This document shows positions 12,290 through 23,119 of a stretch of 64,000 nucleotides of DNA, piece after piece (within the stretch, counting starts at the first letter, position 1; each line of letters begins with the position of its first letter). The stretch covers positions 50,381 to 114,380 of the forward strand of contig JAKQTR010000042.1 of NCBI GenBank assembly GCA_029562975.1. The letters run 5' to 3'. A program made the translations under genes and the position numbers. The notes beneath the pieces are model-generated. The model was not told the DNA's origin. It saw only the letters and a list, made by a program, of their open reading frames with translations, and did no database searches. This DNA is from Acidobacteriota bacterium (GTDB taxonomy: Bacteria; Acidobacteriota; Vicinamibacteria; Vicinamibacterales; JAKQTR01).

Positions 12290-13096
12290 ATGGCCAGAAT
12301 CCTCGCCGTCGCCAACCAGAAAGGCGGCGTCGGCAAGACCACCACCGCCATCAACCTCGGCGCCTCGCTCGCCCTCGCCGACCAGCGCGTCCTGCTCGTC
12401 GACGCCGACCCGCAGTGCAACCTCTCGAGCGGCGTCGGCCTCAAAGGCCGCAGCGCTCCCGCCGGCGACGTCTACGACGCCCTCATGTGCGACGACATCC
12501 CGGACCCGGCCGTCTACATCTTGCCGACCTCCGTCTCCGGCCTGTCCGCCATTCCTTCCGACCGCAACCTCGCCGGCGCGGAAATCGAGCTGGTTCCCAT
12601 GCTCGCGCGCGAGTCCCGGCTCCGCCGCCTCGTCTCGCCCCTCCGCGACCGCTTCGACTACATCCTCATCGACTGCCCGCCGTCGCTAGGCCTGCTCACC
12701 CTCAACGCCCTCGTCGCCTGCGATGCGGTGCTCATCCCGCTGCACTGCGAGTACTTCGCGCTCGAAGGCCTCGCCGACCTGGTCGGCACCCTCAAGCGCG
12801 TCCGCGCCGCGCTCAATCCGTCGCTCGACATCGACGGCGTGCTGCTGACGATGTACGACGAGCGGACGAACCTGGGCCAGCAGGTGTCGCGCGACGTCCG
12901 CGCGTTCTTCAAAGAGAAGGTCTTCCGCACCGTCATCCCGCGCAACGTGCGCCTGGGCGAAGCGCCGAGCCACGGCATGCCGGTCATCCTCTACGACGTG
13001 AAATCCCGCGGCGCCGAGGCGTACCTCGCGCTGGCGCGCGAGGTCCTCGCGCGCAACGGCCGCGCTCCGGCAACTCCGCCGACGCCGACGAAGTGA
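12290..13096 (+). CDS. parA: Chromosome partitioning ATPase ParA (Soj)
   Basis: Walker-type ATPase that moves ParB-parS complexes during chromosome segregation. The 268 residues open with MARILAVANQKGGVGKTTT, the deviant Walker A motif with both lysines, followed by LLVDADPQCNLSSG (switch I / A') and the Walker B DYILIDCPPSLGLLT. The length matches the chromosomal Soj type without an N-terminal HTH. It is followed by parB after five bases. The 246-bp gap before it contains parS and an AT-rich patch at 12,120-12,170 that could hold its promoter. Confidence 0.96.
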   Translation: MARILAVANQKGGVGKTTTAINLGASLALADQRVLLVDADPQCNLSSGVGLKGRSAPAGDVYDALMCDDIPDPAVYILPTSVSGLSAIPSDRNLAGAEIELVPMLARESRLRRLVSPLRDRFDYILIDCPPSLGLLTLNALVACDAVLIPLHCEYFALEGLADLVGTLKRVRAALNPSLDIDGVLLTMYDERTNLGQQVSRDVRAFFKEKVFRTVIPRNVRLGEAPSHGMPVILYDVKSRGAEAYLALAREVLARNGRAPATPPTPTK

Positions 13097-13101
13097 CCAC
13101 C

Positions 13102-14007
13102 ATGGCTGAGAAACGACACGCACTGGGCAGGGGGCTGGACGCCCTCATCGGCGACGCCCTCGAGGGCGCCGGCCGGCCGGCCGGCGGCCCGTTCGAAGTC
13201 GAGATCGATCGGCTCTCCCCGAACCGCCTTCAGCCGCGGTCCCGCGTCGAGGACGCGCGCATCGACGAGCTCGCGCGCTCGATCCGCGCCAACGGCGTCA
13301 TCCAGCCCATCCTCGTGCGCCAGGCGCCCAACGGCTACCAGATCATCGCGGGCGAGCGGCGGTGGCGCGCCGCGCAGCGCGCCGGCCTCCTCCGGGTCCC
13401 GGTCACCGTCCGCGACGTCCCGGACGACCAGGACCGGAGCCTCCTGCTGCTCGCCCTCATCGAGAACCTCCAGCGCGTGGACCTCAATCCGATGGCCGAG
13501 GCCGCGGCCTACCAGCGGCTGGTCGACGAGTTCAGGCTCACTCAGGACGAGATTGCCGCCGCGGTCGGCAAGGACCGCTCGACGGTGGCCAACATGCTGC
13601 GGCTCCTCAAGCTCCCCAGGGACGTCCGCGACGACGTGGCCGCGGGACGCCTGACGACGGGCCACGCGCGCGCGCTCGTCGCGCTCGAGGGCGAGGAGGC
13701 GCAGCGCAACCTCGCGCGCGAGGCGATCGCGCATGGCTGGTCCGTCCGCGAGACCGAGCGGTTCGTCACGCGCGCCCTCGCCCGCAGCGGCGCGGCGGCC
13801 GCCCGCAAGCCCCTCGGCGCGCGGACGCTCGACGCGGACACGAAGGCCGCCCAGGACAAGCTCCGCCTCGTCATCGGGGGCCGCGTGGACATCCTCCGCC
13901 GGGGCAGAGGAGGGGAAATCCGGATCGGGTTCAAGAACGAAGAAGAGCTGATTCGGATTTTCGAGATACTGGTCAGGGACAACCAGGTGCTGGGGCCTAG
14001 GCGCTAG
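13102..14007 (+). CDS. parB: Chromosome partitioning protein ParB (Spo0J)
   Basis: parS-binding CTPase-type partition protein of 301 residues. It starts KRHALGRGLDALIGD (ParA-interaction peptide) and has the N-terminal domain LSPNRLQPRSRVEDARIDEL with box II GERRWRAAQRAGL. The HTH region DEIAAAVGKDRSTVANMLRL is followed by a C-terminal dimerisation segment. It is translated right after parA. The last codons and the stop fall inside a dispersed repeat arm (13,991-14,012), so the C-terminus GPRR is repeat-encoded. Confidence 0.96.
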   Translation: MAEKRHALGRGLDALIGDALEGAGRPAGGPFEVEIDRLSPNRLQPRSRVEDARIDELARSIRANGVIQPILVRQAPNGYQIIAGERRWRAAQRAGLLRVPVTVRDVPDDQDRSLLLLALIENLQRVDLNPMAEAAAYQRLVDEFRLTQDEIAAAVGKDRSTVANMLRLLKLPRDVRDDVAAGRLTTGHARALVALEGEEAQRNLAREAIAHGWSVRETERFVTRALARSGAAAARKPLGARTLDADTKAAQDKLRLVIGGRVDILRRGRGGEIRIGFKNEEELIRIFEILVRDNQVLGPRR

Positions 14008-14103
14008 GCGCTCGTCTGACGCGGCTCTCGCCGCGTGGGTTGCAGCGAGGCAGCGCGACGGACTAGCCCCTAGCGCCCAGCCCCTAGCCCCTGGTCCCTG
14101 GAG
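13991..14103. repeat. Inverted CTAGGCGCTAGG / CTAGCGCCCAGCC repeat pair after parB
   Basis: The left arm (13,991-14,012) is built from GGGCCTAGGCGCTAGGCGCT. The right arm (14,061-14,103) contains GACTAGCCCCTAGCGCCCAG followed by CCCCTAGCCCCTGG. The arms are imperfectly complementary across about 48 bp that include a small hairpin (CGCGGC..GCCGCG). The same arm sequences recur near 19,471-19,588, 21,841-21,920 and 60,229-60,262. Confidence 0.75.
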
Positions 14104-14110
14104 AAGTGAC

Positions 14111-15166
14111 ATGGTGAAGCGACTCACTGAGATGGTCTCCTGCTCGGGCTGAGCGAGCAAACTCGCCGCTGGCGAGCTCGCCCAGGTCCTGGGCCACATC
14201 CCGCCTCAGAAAGACCCGCGGATCCTCGTCGACTTCCGCACCGCGGACGATGCCGGTGTGTACGAATGGGCCGGCGGGCCGGCGCTCGTCCAGACGGTGG
14301 ACTTCTTCACGCCCATCGTGGACGACCCGTACGCGTACGGCCAGATCGCGGCGGCGAACGCGCTGAGCGACGTGTACGCCATGGGCGGCCGCCCGCGGAC
14401 GGCGCTCGCCATCGCCGCCTTCCCGCAGAAGGACTTCGATCCGGCACTCATCCGCGCGATCTTCACCGGCGGCTTCGACAAGCTGCGCGAGGCCGGCGTG
14501 GCCCTGCTCGGCGGCCACACCGTGCGTGACAACGAAATCAAGTTCGGCTACGCCGTGACGGGAGAGGTCGACCGCGGCCGCGTGCTCTCGAACGCGGGCG
14601 CCAGGGCCGGCGACGTCCTCTTTCTGACCAAGCCCATCGGCACGGGCATCGTCGGAACGGCCATAAAAGCCGGGTGCGCGCCGGCAGCCGCGGTCCAGGC
14701 CGCGGTGGCGTCGATGACGACGCTCAACCGCGCCGCGGCGGAGGCGCTGCAGAGGCTGCCCGCGGGCCTGGTGCACGCGTGCACGGACATCACGGGGTTC
14801 GGCCTGGTCGGCCACGCAAGCGAGCTGGCCGATGCAAGCGCCGTCACGCTCGAGATCGACGCCGACTGCGTGCCCCTGCTGCCTGGCGTCGCGGACCTGG
14901 CAGCGGGCAACCGCCCGGGCGGGCTGGCGAGCAACCTGGAATTCTTCGAACGCGGCGTGGCGGTCGGCGGCGGCGTCGACGAGAACCTCCTGTGGCTGCT
15001 CTACGATCCGCAGACCTCCGGCGGCCTGCTCATCTGCGCGGCCGGCGAGCACGCCGAGGCCGTCCGGCGCGCCCTGTCGGAGGCGGAAATCGCCGCCGCG
15101 GAGATTGGGAGAGCGGTGGACAGGGGAGCGGAGACGGTGAGGGTGGGTAGGAGAGCGAGGAGGTGA
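14111..15166 (+). CDS. selD: Selenide, water dikinase SelD, selenocysteine-containing
   Basis: Makes selenophosphate from selenide and ATP, the selenium donor for Sec-tRNA and selenouridine synthesis. Starting at the ATG at 14,111 the frame reads MVKRLTEMVSCSG, then TGA at 14,150-14,152, then ASKLAAGELAQVLGHIPP, and stays open to 15,166. This aligns with the E. coli SelD N-terminus RLTQYSHGAGCGCK so that TGA falls on catalytic Cys17 and the following Lys is retained. Later motifs are AYGQIAAANALSDVYAMGG, GGHTVRDNEIKFGYAVTG and CTDITGFGLVGHA. Read through as Sec (U) the protein is 351 residues, normal for SelD. Gene callers starting after the TGA would lose 49 residues, including the active site. 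Confidence 0.93.
14150..14181 (+). promoter_or_regulatory. UGA codon with bacterial SECIS-like hairpin
   Basis: Immediately after TGA, CTCGCC (14,162-14,167) and GGCGAG (14,171-14,176) form a six-pair stem around the loop GCT. GCGAG (14,153-14,157) pairs with CTCGC (14,177-14,181) as a lower stem with a one-sided CAAA bulge. The apical loop lies about 16-18 bases after the UGA, the spacing expected for SelB-bound bacterial SECIS elements. SelB recognition itself is inferred. Confidence 0.7.
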
Positions 15167-15282
15167 AGCGAGATAGAGAAATCCCGAGCCGCAAGCCCCC
15201 TCAGGACTAGCCCCGCGTGGTGTCTCCCGTATAGAATCTCTGTTTTGACGTCCGCGCAGGGTGCGGACGCGAGGTCGACGCC

Positions 15283-15705
15283 GTGCTTCCGAACCTGTCG
15301 GTCGTGTTCGTGGTTGTCGCCGTGGTGCTGCTCACGGCCGTCCTGGAACGCGTGCTGTTGCGGCCGTTGCTGCGGGTGATGCGCGAGCGCGAGGCGGCCC
15401 TCCGGTCGGCGACGGATCTTGCGGAAGCGGCGGCGGCCAGGGCCAGGTCGGCGGCGGCCGAGTTCGACGCGAAGGTGACGGCGGCGCGCGCGGAGCTGTA
15501 CAAGCAGATGGACGAGCGGCGGAAGGCGGCCGAGGGATACCGGAACGAGCTCGTCGCGGACACGCGCGCGGAAGTGGACGCGCAGCTGGCTTCCGCGAAA
15601 GCCGAGCTCGCGGCCCAGGCCGCCCGGGCACGCGCCACGCTCGAGGCCGAGGCTGACGCCCTTGGCGGCGACATCGCCGCGAAAGTGCTCGGACGCCCCA
15701 GTTAG
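15283..15705 (+). CDS. atpF: ATP synthase Fo subunit b' (b-type stator)
   Basis: First of two consecutive b-type stator genes. The 140-residue protein has one N-terminal transmembrane segment (LSVVFVVVAVVLLTAVLERVLL) and a long charged, alanine-rich coiled coil ending AAKVLGRPS. This is the usual b/b' architecture linking Fo to F1. The GTG start at 15,283 places the membrane helix at the very N-terminus. It opens the ATP synthase run. The weak TAGAAT at 15,232-15,237 might be part of its promoter. Which of the two genes is b and which is b' cannot be decided from this alone. Confidence 0.85.
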   Translation: MLPNLSVVFVVVAVVLLTAVLERVLLRPLLRVMREREAALRSATDLAEAAAARARSAAAEFDAKVTAARAELYKQMDERRKAAEGYRNELVADTRAEVDAQLASAKAELAAQAARARATLEAEADALGGDIAAKVLGRPS

Positions 15706-15729
15706 CCCCGACGGTCGAGGACATCCCTC

Positions 15730-16428
15730 ATGCGACACGGCGTCACTCTGGTTCTGGCCGCAGCGGCGGCCGCCTTGATCCTTGCGCCGAGCATGGCGCC
15801 GGCGCAGCAGGAGCGCGCGGCAGCCGGCGCGTCCGGGGCCGCCGCGCATCGAGCGGCCGAGGGCGCTGCGGGCGAGGAGCCCCCCGCGGCCACGGACGGG
15901 CACGCCGGCGGCGGCGATCACGGCAGTCCCGTCGTGGACCTGGTCGCGAGGCTGTTCAACTTCGGCATCCTCGCGGGCACGCTGGTGTACTTCCTGCGGT
16001 CGCCGCTCTCGGGATACCTGAGCAGCCGCGCGGCGGGCATCAGGAGCGGCCTGGCGAACGCGGCGCAGACCCGGCGCGCGGCCGAGGCCGATCTCGTGTC
16101 CATCGAGGCGAGGATGGCCGGGCTGCCCGCCGAGCTGGAGGCCATCCGCAAGGCGGGCGCCGCCGAGGTGGAAGCCGAGGAGGCGCGCATCCGGGAGGCG
16201 GCGGCCCGCGAGCGCGTCCGGCTGCTGGATCAGGCCAGGCGCGAGATCGACTGGCAGGTGAAGATCGCGCAGCGCGACCTCACGGCGCACGCCGCCGAGC
16301 TGGCCGTGGGCGTGGCGGCCAGGCGGCTGACGGCGACGATCACGGCCGAGGACCAGGCCCGCCTGTTCGACCGCTACCTGAGCCAGCTCGGCCGGGCGGC
16401 CGAACCCGGACGCCAGGTGCGCGCATGA
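15730..16428 (+). CDS. atpF: ATP synthase Fo subunit b
   Basis: A 232-residue stator protein. It has an N-terminal hydrophobic signal-like segment (VTLVLAAAAAALILAPSMAPAQQ) and an Ala/Gly/His-rich linker. The usual b membrane helix follows (VVDLVARLFNFGILAGTLVYFLRSP) and then a long coiled coil (residues about 100-220). The extra N-terminal segment looks like a cleavable signal peptide, a feature seen in some b subunits of other lineages. It overlaps atpH by four bases and sits in b'-b-delta order. Confidence 0.87.
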   Translation: MRHGVTLVLAAAAAALILAPSMAPAQQERAAAGASGAAAHRAAEGAAGEEPPAATDGHAGGGDHGSPVVDLVARLFNFGILAGTLVYFLRSPLSGYLSSRAAGIRSGLANAAQTRRAAEADLVSIEARMAGLPAELEAIRKAGAAEVEAEEARIREAAARERVRLLDQARREIDWQVKIAQRDLTAHAAELAVGVAARRLTATITAEDQARLFDRYLSQLGRAAEPGRQVRA

Positions 16429-16973
16429 CCGCCCGGGCGAGCGCTAAGCGGTATGCGCGGGCGCTGCTGGACGTCGCCCTGGCCGAAGCGGACGCTTCGG
16501 CCGTGGAGCGTCAGCTCGCCCGGGTGTCGGGCCTCTTCACGGGCCACGCGGATCTCTGGGCGGTGATGACGAACCCCGCGGTGCCGGCGCCGAAGAAGCG
16601 GGCGGTGGTGGAGGCGATGCTGCCGAGGCTCGAGGTGGCGCCCGTGGTGGCGAAGCTGCTGCAGCTGCTGGCCGGCCGCGATCGGCTCGCGCTGCTGCCG
16701 GACATCGTCGAGGCCTACGGGAACCGCCTGCTCGATCACCGGCGGGTGGTGCGCGCTGTTGTCACGTCGGCGGTGCCCCTGGAGGCCGAGCGGACGAAGG
16801 CGCTCGAGCGGGAGCTGGCCGGCATCACCGGGCGCACGGTCATCGTGTCGGCCGAGACGGATCCCGCGATCGTCGGCGGCGTCGTCGCGCGCATCGGGAG
16901 CACGGTGTACGACGGGAGCGTGCGGCGGCAGCTCGAGAAGATCCGCGAGCGGCTGGCGGCGGCGGGGCAGTAG
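16425..16973 (+). CDS. atpH: ATP synthase F1 subunit delta
   Basis: Connects the stator stalk to the top of the F1 head. The 182 residues show the N-terminal helical pattern KRYARALLDVALAEADA and the conserved late region ALERELAGITGRTVIVSAETDPAIVGG followed by VRIG-like VARIGSTVYDGSVRRQLEKI, which is diagnostic for delta/OSCP. It is translationally coupled to atpF and precedes atpA by 108 bp of GC-rich sequence without an evident gene. Confidence 0.93.
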   Translation: MTARASAKRYARALLDVALAEADASAVERQLARVSGLFTGHADLWAVMTNPAVPAPKKRAVVEAMLPRLEVAPVVAKLLQLLAGRDRLALLPDIVEAYGNRLLDHRRVVRAVVTSAVPLEAERTKALERELAGITGRTVIVSAETDPAIVGGVVARIGSTVYDGSVRRQLEKIRERLAAAGQ

Positions 16974-17081
16974 GAGCCGGGGCGGGGGAGCCGGAACGCG
17001 GAACGCGCAAGACGCGGCGCCAGCGGCGGCGGGCGCGCCTCCTGCGGCGAACGACGGCGGCGGCGAGAAACGAACGAGGCC

Positions 17082-18610
<1,529 letters not shown>

Positions 18611-18611
<1 letters not shown>

Positions 18612-19471
18612 TGCCCTCGCTCATCGATCTCCGGCGGCGCATCCGGGCGGTGAAATCGACCCAGCAGATCACGAAGGCGATGAAGATGATCGCCGCGTCG
18701 AGGCTCCGCAAGTCGCAGGAGCGGATCGTCAACGCGCGGCCCTACGCCAACGAGACGCTGCGCGTGCTGCAGAACCTGGCCTCGCGGACCGACCCGGACG
18801 CGCACCCGCTCCTGGCGGTCCGCGAGGAGCGCGCCGCCCTGGTCGTGATCATCACGGCCGACAAGGGCCTGTGCGGCAGCTTCAACACGAACATCATCAA
18901 GGCCGCCGGCCAGGAGATCCTGGCCGGCGGCGGCCGCCGCGTCGCGCTCGCGCTCATCGGGCGCAAGGCGCGCGAGTTCTTCGGCCGCCGCGGGTTCCCG
19001 ATCGTGTACGAGCGCTCGCACTTCTTCCAGCACCTCGCCTTCGACGACGCGGCGGCGATTGCGGCGGTGGCCATCGAGGAGTACTGCGAGGGGCGCGCGG
19101 ACGCGGTGTACCTCGTGTACAACGAGTTCAAGTCCGTGCTCCAGCAGCGCGTGGTGACCGAGAAGCTGCTGCCCATCGAGCGGCGGAGCGTGGACGAGGC
19201 CGGCCCCTCGGCCCGGGTGGATTACCTGTACGAGCCGGACGCGGCGACGCTGTTCGGGCAGCTGCTGCCGGCGTACGTGCGGACGGAGGTGTGGCGGGCG
19301 CTGCTCGAGTCGGCGGCCGCCGAAAACGCGGCGCGCATGACGGCGATGGACGCCGCGACGAAGAACGCGACGGAGATGATCGACGGCCTGACGCTGTACA
19401 TGAACAAGGTGCGCCAGGCGGGGATTACGAACGAAATCATCGAGGTCGTGTCGGGGGCGGAGGCGCTGTAG
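18611..19471 (+). CDS. atpG: ATP synthase F1 subunit gamma
   Basis: Central rotor shaft of F1. The 286 residues begin with the diagnostic helix LIDLRRRIRAVKSTQQITKAMKMIAASRLRK and end with AATKNATEMIDGLTLYMNKVRQAGITNEIIEVVSGAEAL, the two halves of the coiled coil; the middle has ADKGLCGSFNTNI. The start overlaps the atpA stop. A repeat element lies between this gene and atpD. Confidence 0.97.
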
Positions 19472-19588
19472 CCAGGCGCTCGGGGCTTGGCGCTGGAGGC
19501 TAGTCCGACGGGGCATCGCCCCGTGGACGGAATCGCGGTGTGGCGGCGCTGGTGACAAGCGCCTAGCGCCCAGCCCCTAGCCCCCAGG
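19471..19588. repeat. Inverted repeat pair between atpG and atpD
   Basis: The left arm (19,471-19,505) contains CCAGGCGCTCGGGGCTTGGC and GAGGCTAGTC. The right arm (19,558-19,588) contains GCGCCTAGCGCCCAGCCCCT and AGCCCCCAGG. The right arm shares CTAGCGCCCAGCCCCTAGCC with the element after parB and with the one inside the PP2C gene. It fills the only sizeable gap in the ATP synthase run. Confidence 0.75.
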
Positions 19589-19593
19589 AATGA

Positions 19594-21051
<1,458 letters not shown>

Positions 21052-21055
21052 CGCG

Positions 21056-21487
21056 ATGCCCCTGCCACCCCGCCTCGTCCTGGAAGTCGTCACGCCCGAC
21101 CACGCCGTGGTGCGCGAGGAGGTGGACGAGGTCCAGCTGCCTGGCGTCGCCGGCTACCTGGGCATCCTGCCGGGCCACACCCCGCTCCTGACGAGCCTGC
21201 GGGTGGGGCAGCTGTGGTACCGCCAGGGCGCCGAGAAGCGCTACCTCGCCATCGCGTTCGGCTTCGCCGAGGTCCAGCCGGACCGGGTGCGGCTGCTGGC
21301 GCAGGTCGCCGAGCGCGCCGAGGAGATCGACGTCGCCCGGGCCGAGGAGCGCCGCCGCAGGGCCGAGACGGCGGTGCAGGCCGCCCGAAGCGGCAGCGCC
21401 GACATCGATCTCGAGCGCGCGAGGATCTCCCTGCTGAAGTCGATCGTCCGGATCCAGGTGGCGGCGAAGGCCAAGCTGCGAGGCTGA
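21056..21487 (+). CDS. atpC: ATP synthase F1 subunit epsilon
   Basis: Rotor subunit that inhibits and couples F1. The 143 residues comprise the beta-sandwich (LVLEVVTPDHAVVREEVDEVQLPGVAGYLGILPGHTPLL) and a C-terminal two-helix domain rich in Arg/Glu/Ala. It is the last of the ATP synthase genes; the next gene starts two bases later. Confidence 0.95.
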   Translation: MPLPPRLVLEVVTPDHAVVREEVDEVQLPGVAGYLGILPGHTPLLTSLRVGQLWYRQGAEKRYLAIAFGFAEVQPDRVRLLAQVAERAEEIDVARAEERRRRAETAVQAARSGSADIDLERARISLLKSIVRIQVAAKAKLRG

Positions 21488-21488
21488 T

Positions 21489-22334
21489 GTGCAGGTGCTG
21501 TCGGCATCGCTGACGGACCCCGGGCTGCGCCGGCCGCTCAACGAAGACGCCCTTGTCGCGCGGCCCGGGCTGGGCTTGTTCGCGGTCTTCGACGGCATGG
21601 GCGGCTACGCGGCCGGCGAGGTCGCGTCCCGGGTCGCGGCCGGGGCCCTCGAGGACTTCATCCAGCACACCGACGGCGTCACGGCGGACTTCGCCTGGCC
21701 GTTCGAGTACCGGCCCGAGCGGGGCCTCGACGGCAACCGCCTGGCGTGCGGGCTGCTCCTGGCAAACCGCGAGATCCGGCTGCGCATGGAGGACGAGCCC
21801 GCCCTGCGCGGCATGGCGACGACCGCGGTGTGCCTGCTCTTGGGGACTAGGGACTTGGCGCTAGGCGCTGGTGGGCAGCCTCCAAGCCGACTAGCCCCTA
21901 GCGCCCAGCCCCTAGCCCCGAGTATTCCCGCCCTCGTCGCCCACGTCGGCGATTCGCGCGCCTATCTCTGGCGCGGCGGGGCTCTCGACCAGATCACGCG
22001 GGATCATTCCTGGGTCGAGGAGCAAGTCGCGCTGGGCGTCCTCGGCGAGGACGAGGCCAGGGTGCACCCGCTGCGGAACCTCGTCACGCGCGCGCTCGCC
22101 GGGGCGGAGGAGCCGCGCGTCGAGCTGACGCCCGTGTCGCTGGAGCCCGGCGACCGCGCGATCCTCTGCAGCGACGGCCTGACGTCGCCGCTGACGAACG
22201 AGGCCGTCGCCGAAATTCTCGCGCGCACGCCGCCGGGACGGCCGGAGGAGGCCTGCCGCGCCCTGGTGGAGGCGGCGATCGCCGCCGGCGGCCCTGACAA
22301 CATCACCGTCGTCGTCGTCGAGGTGGCATGCTGA
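21489..22334 (+). CDS. PP2C-family serine/threonine protein phosphatase
   Basis: Metal-dependent phosphatase that would remove phosphate from Ser/Thr on target proteins. The PP2C motifs are NEDALVARPGLGLFAVFDGMGG (metal-binding Asp in DGMGG), VAHVGDSRAYLWRGG, ITRDHSWVEEQV, CSDGLTSPLT and GGPDNITVVVVEV. The 281 residues include an extra Gly/Pro/Ala-rich loop of about 27 residues (about 118-145) encoded by an in-frame dispersed repeat at 21,841-21,920. The GTG start at 21,489 follows atpC closely, and the end overlaps the ABC permease by seven bases. No partner kinase gene lies next to it. Confidence 0.92.
   Translation: MQVLSASLTDPGLRRPLNEDALVARPGLGLFAVFDGMGGYAAGEVASRVAAGALEDFIQHTDGVTADFAWPFEYRPERGLDGNRLACGLLLANREIRLRMEDEPALRGMATTAVCLLLGTRDLALGAGGQPPSRLAPSAQPLAPSIPALVAHVGDSRAYLWRGGALDQITRDHSWVEEQVALGVLGEDEARVHPLRNLVTRALAGAEEPRVELTPVSLEPGDRAILCSDGLTSPLTNEAVAEILARTPPGRPEEACRALVEAAIAAGGPDNITVVVVEVAC
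21841..21920. repeat. Inverted repeat element inserted in the PP2C coding sequence
   Basis: The left arm (21,841-21,871: GGGGACTAGGGACTTGGCGC..) and right arm (21,889-21,920: GACTAGCCCCTAGCGCCCAG followed by CCCCTAGCCCC) match the intergenic elements after parB and before atpD. Here they lie in frame between the two halves of the phosphatase core. Confidence 0.75.
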
Positions 22335-23119
22335 AGAACCTCCGCGGCCTCTTGAAGTACCGCCAGCTCATCCAGTCCATGGTCGCCCGCGAGCTGAAGG
22401 CGCGCTACCGCGGCTCGGTGCTGGGCTTCTTCTGGTCGTTCATCAACCCGCTGCTCCTGCTGCTCGTGTACACGTTCGTCTTCAGCTACGTCCTGCCCGC
22501 GCGGCAGCCGAACCTGGACCCGTACGCGCTGTTCCTGTTTTGCGGCATCCTGCCGTGGACCTGGTTCTCCTCGTCGATTCTCGAGTCGGCCAACGTGCTC
22601 ATCTCGGGAGGCAACCTCATCAAGAAGGTGATGTTCCCGGCCGAGGTGCTGCCCTTCGTCACCGTGCTGGCCAACATGGTGCACTTCTTCCTGGGCCTGC
22701 CGATCCTCGTGGGCTTCCTGATCTACTACCGCGCGCCGCTGCAGGCGTCGGAGCTCGCCTGGTTCCCCGTCGTCGTGCTCGTGCAGCTCGTCCTCACGCT
22801 CGGCCTCGCCCTCATCGTGTCCGCGCTGACCGTGCACTTCCGCGACCTGAAGGACATCCTGTCGAACCTCGTCACGTTCTGGTTCTTCGCGACGCCGATC
22901 ATCTACTCGATGCAGGATGCGCCGGCACTCGCCAAGCGGTTCCTGAACGGCAACCCGTTCACGCACCTGGCGATCTCGTACCAGGAGATCCTGTTCTACC
23001 AGGGGGACTTCGGCCACTGGAAGTGGCTCCTGGCGCTCGGCGCGGGGTCGGTCGCGCTCTTTCTGGCGGGCTACTACCTGTTCGACCGGCTCCGCGACAC
23101 GTTCGCGGAGGAAGTATGA
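22328..23119 (+). CDS. wzm: Polysaccharide ABC transporter permease (Wzm-like)
   Basis: Membrane subunit of an O-antigen/polysaccharide exporter. The 263 residues show the ABC-2 pattern: N-terminal cytoplasmic [22 protein letters not shown], then about six transmembrane segments (including [19 protein letters not shown] and the last [14 protein letters not shown]). [10 protein letters not shown] is a typical family segment. It overlaps the PP2C gene at its start and the ATPase gene at its end (ATGA-type coupling), so it is part of an export operon. It moves undecaprenyl-linked or other lipid-linked glycans across the inner membrane. Confidence 0.9.
   Translation: MLKNLRGLLKYRQLIQSMVARELKARYRGSVLGFFWSFINPLLLLLVYTFVFSYVLPARQPNLDPYALFLFCGILPWTWFSSSILESANVLISGGNLIKKVMFPAEVLPFVTVLANMVHFFLGLPILVGFLIYYRAPLQASELAWFPVVVLVQLVLTLGLALIVSALTVHFRDLKDILSNLVTFWFFATPIIYSMQDAPALAKRFLNGNPFTHLAISYQEILFYQGDFGHWKWLLALGAGSVALFLAGYYLFDRLRDTFAEEV

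Noticed and set aside
14150..14152. TGA in selD read as a stop that makes a pseudogene or a frameshift
   Set aside because: The frame is intact on both sides, the position is the catalytic Cys/Sec site, and a SECIS-like hairpin follows; Sec decoding explains it better.
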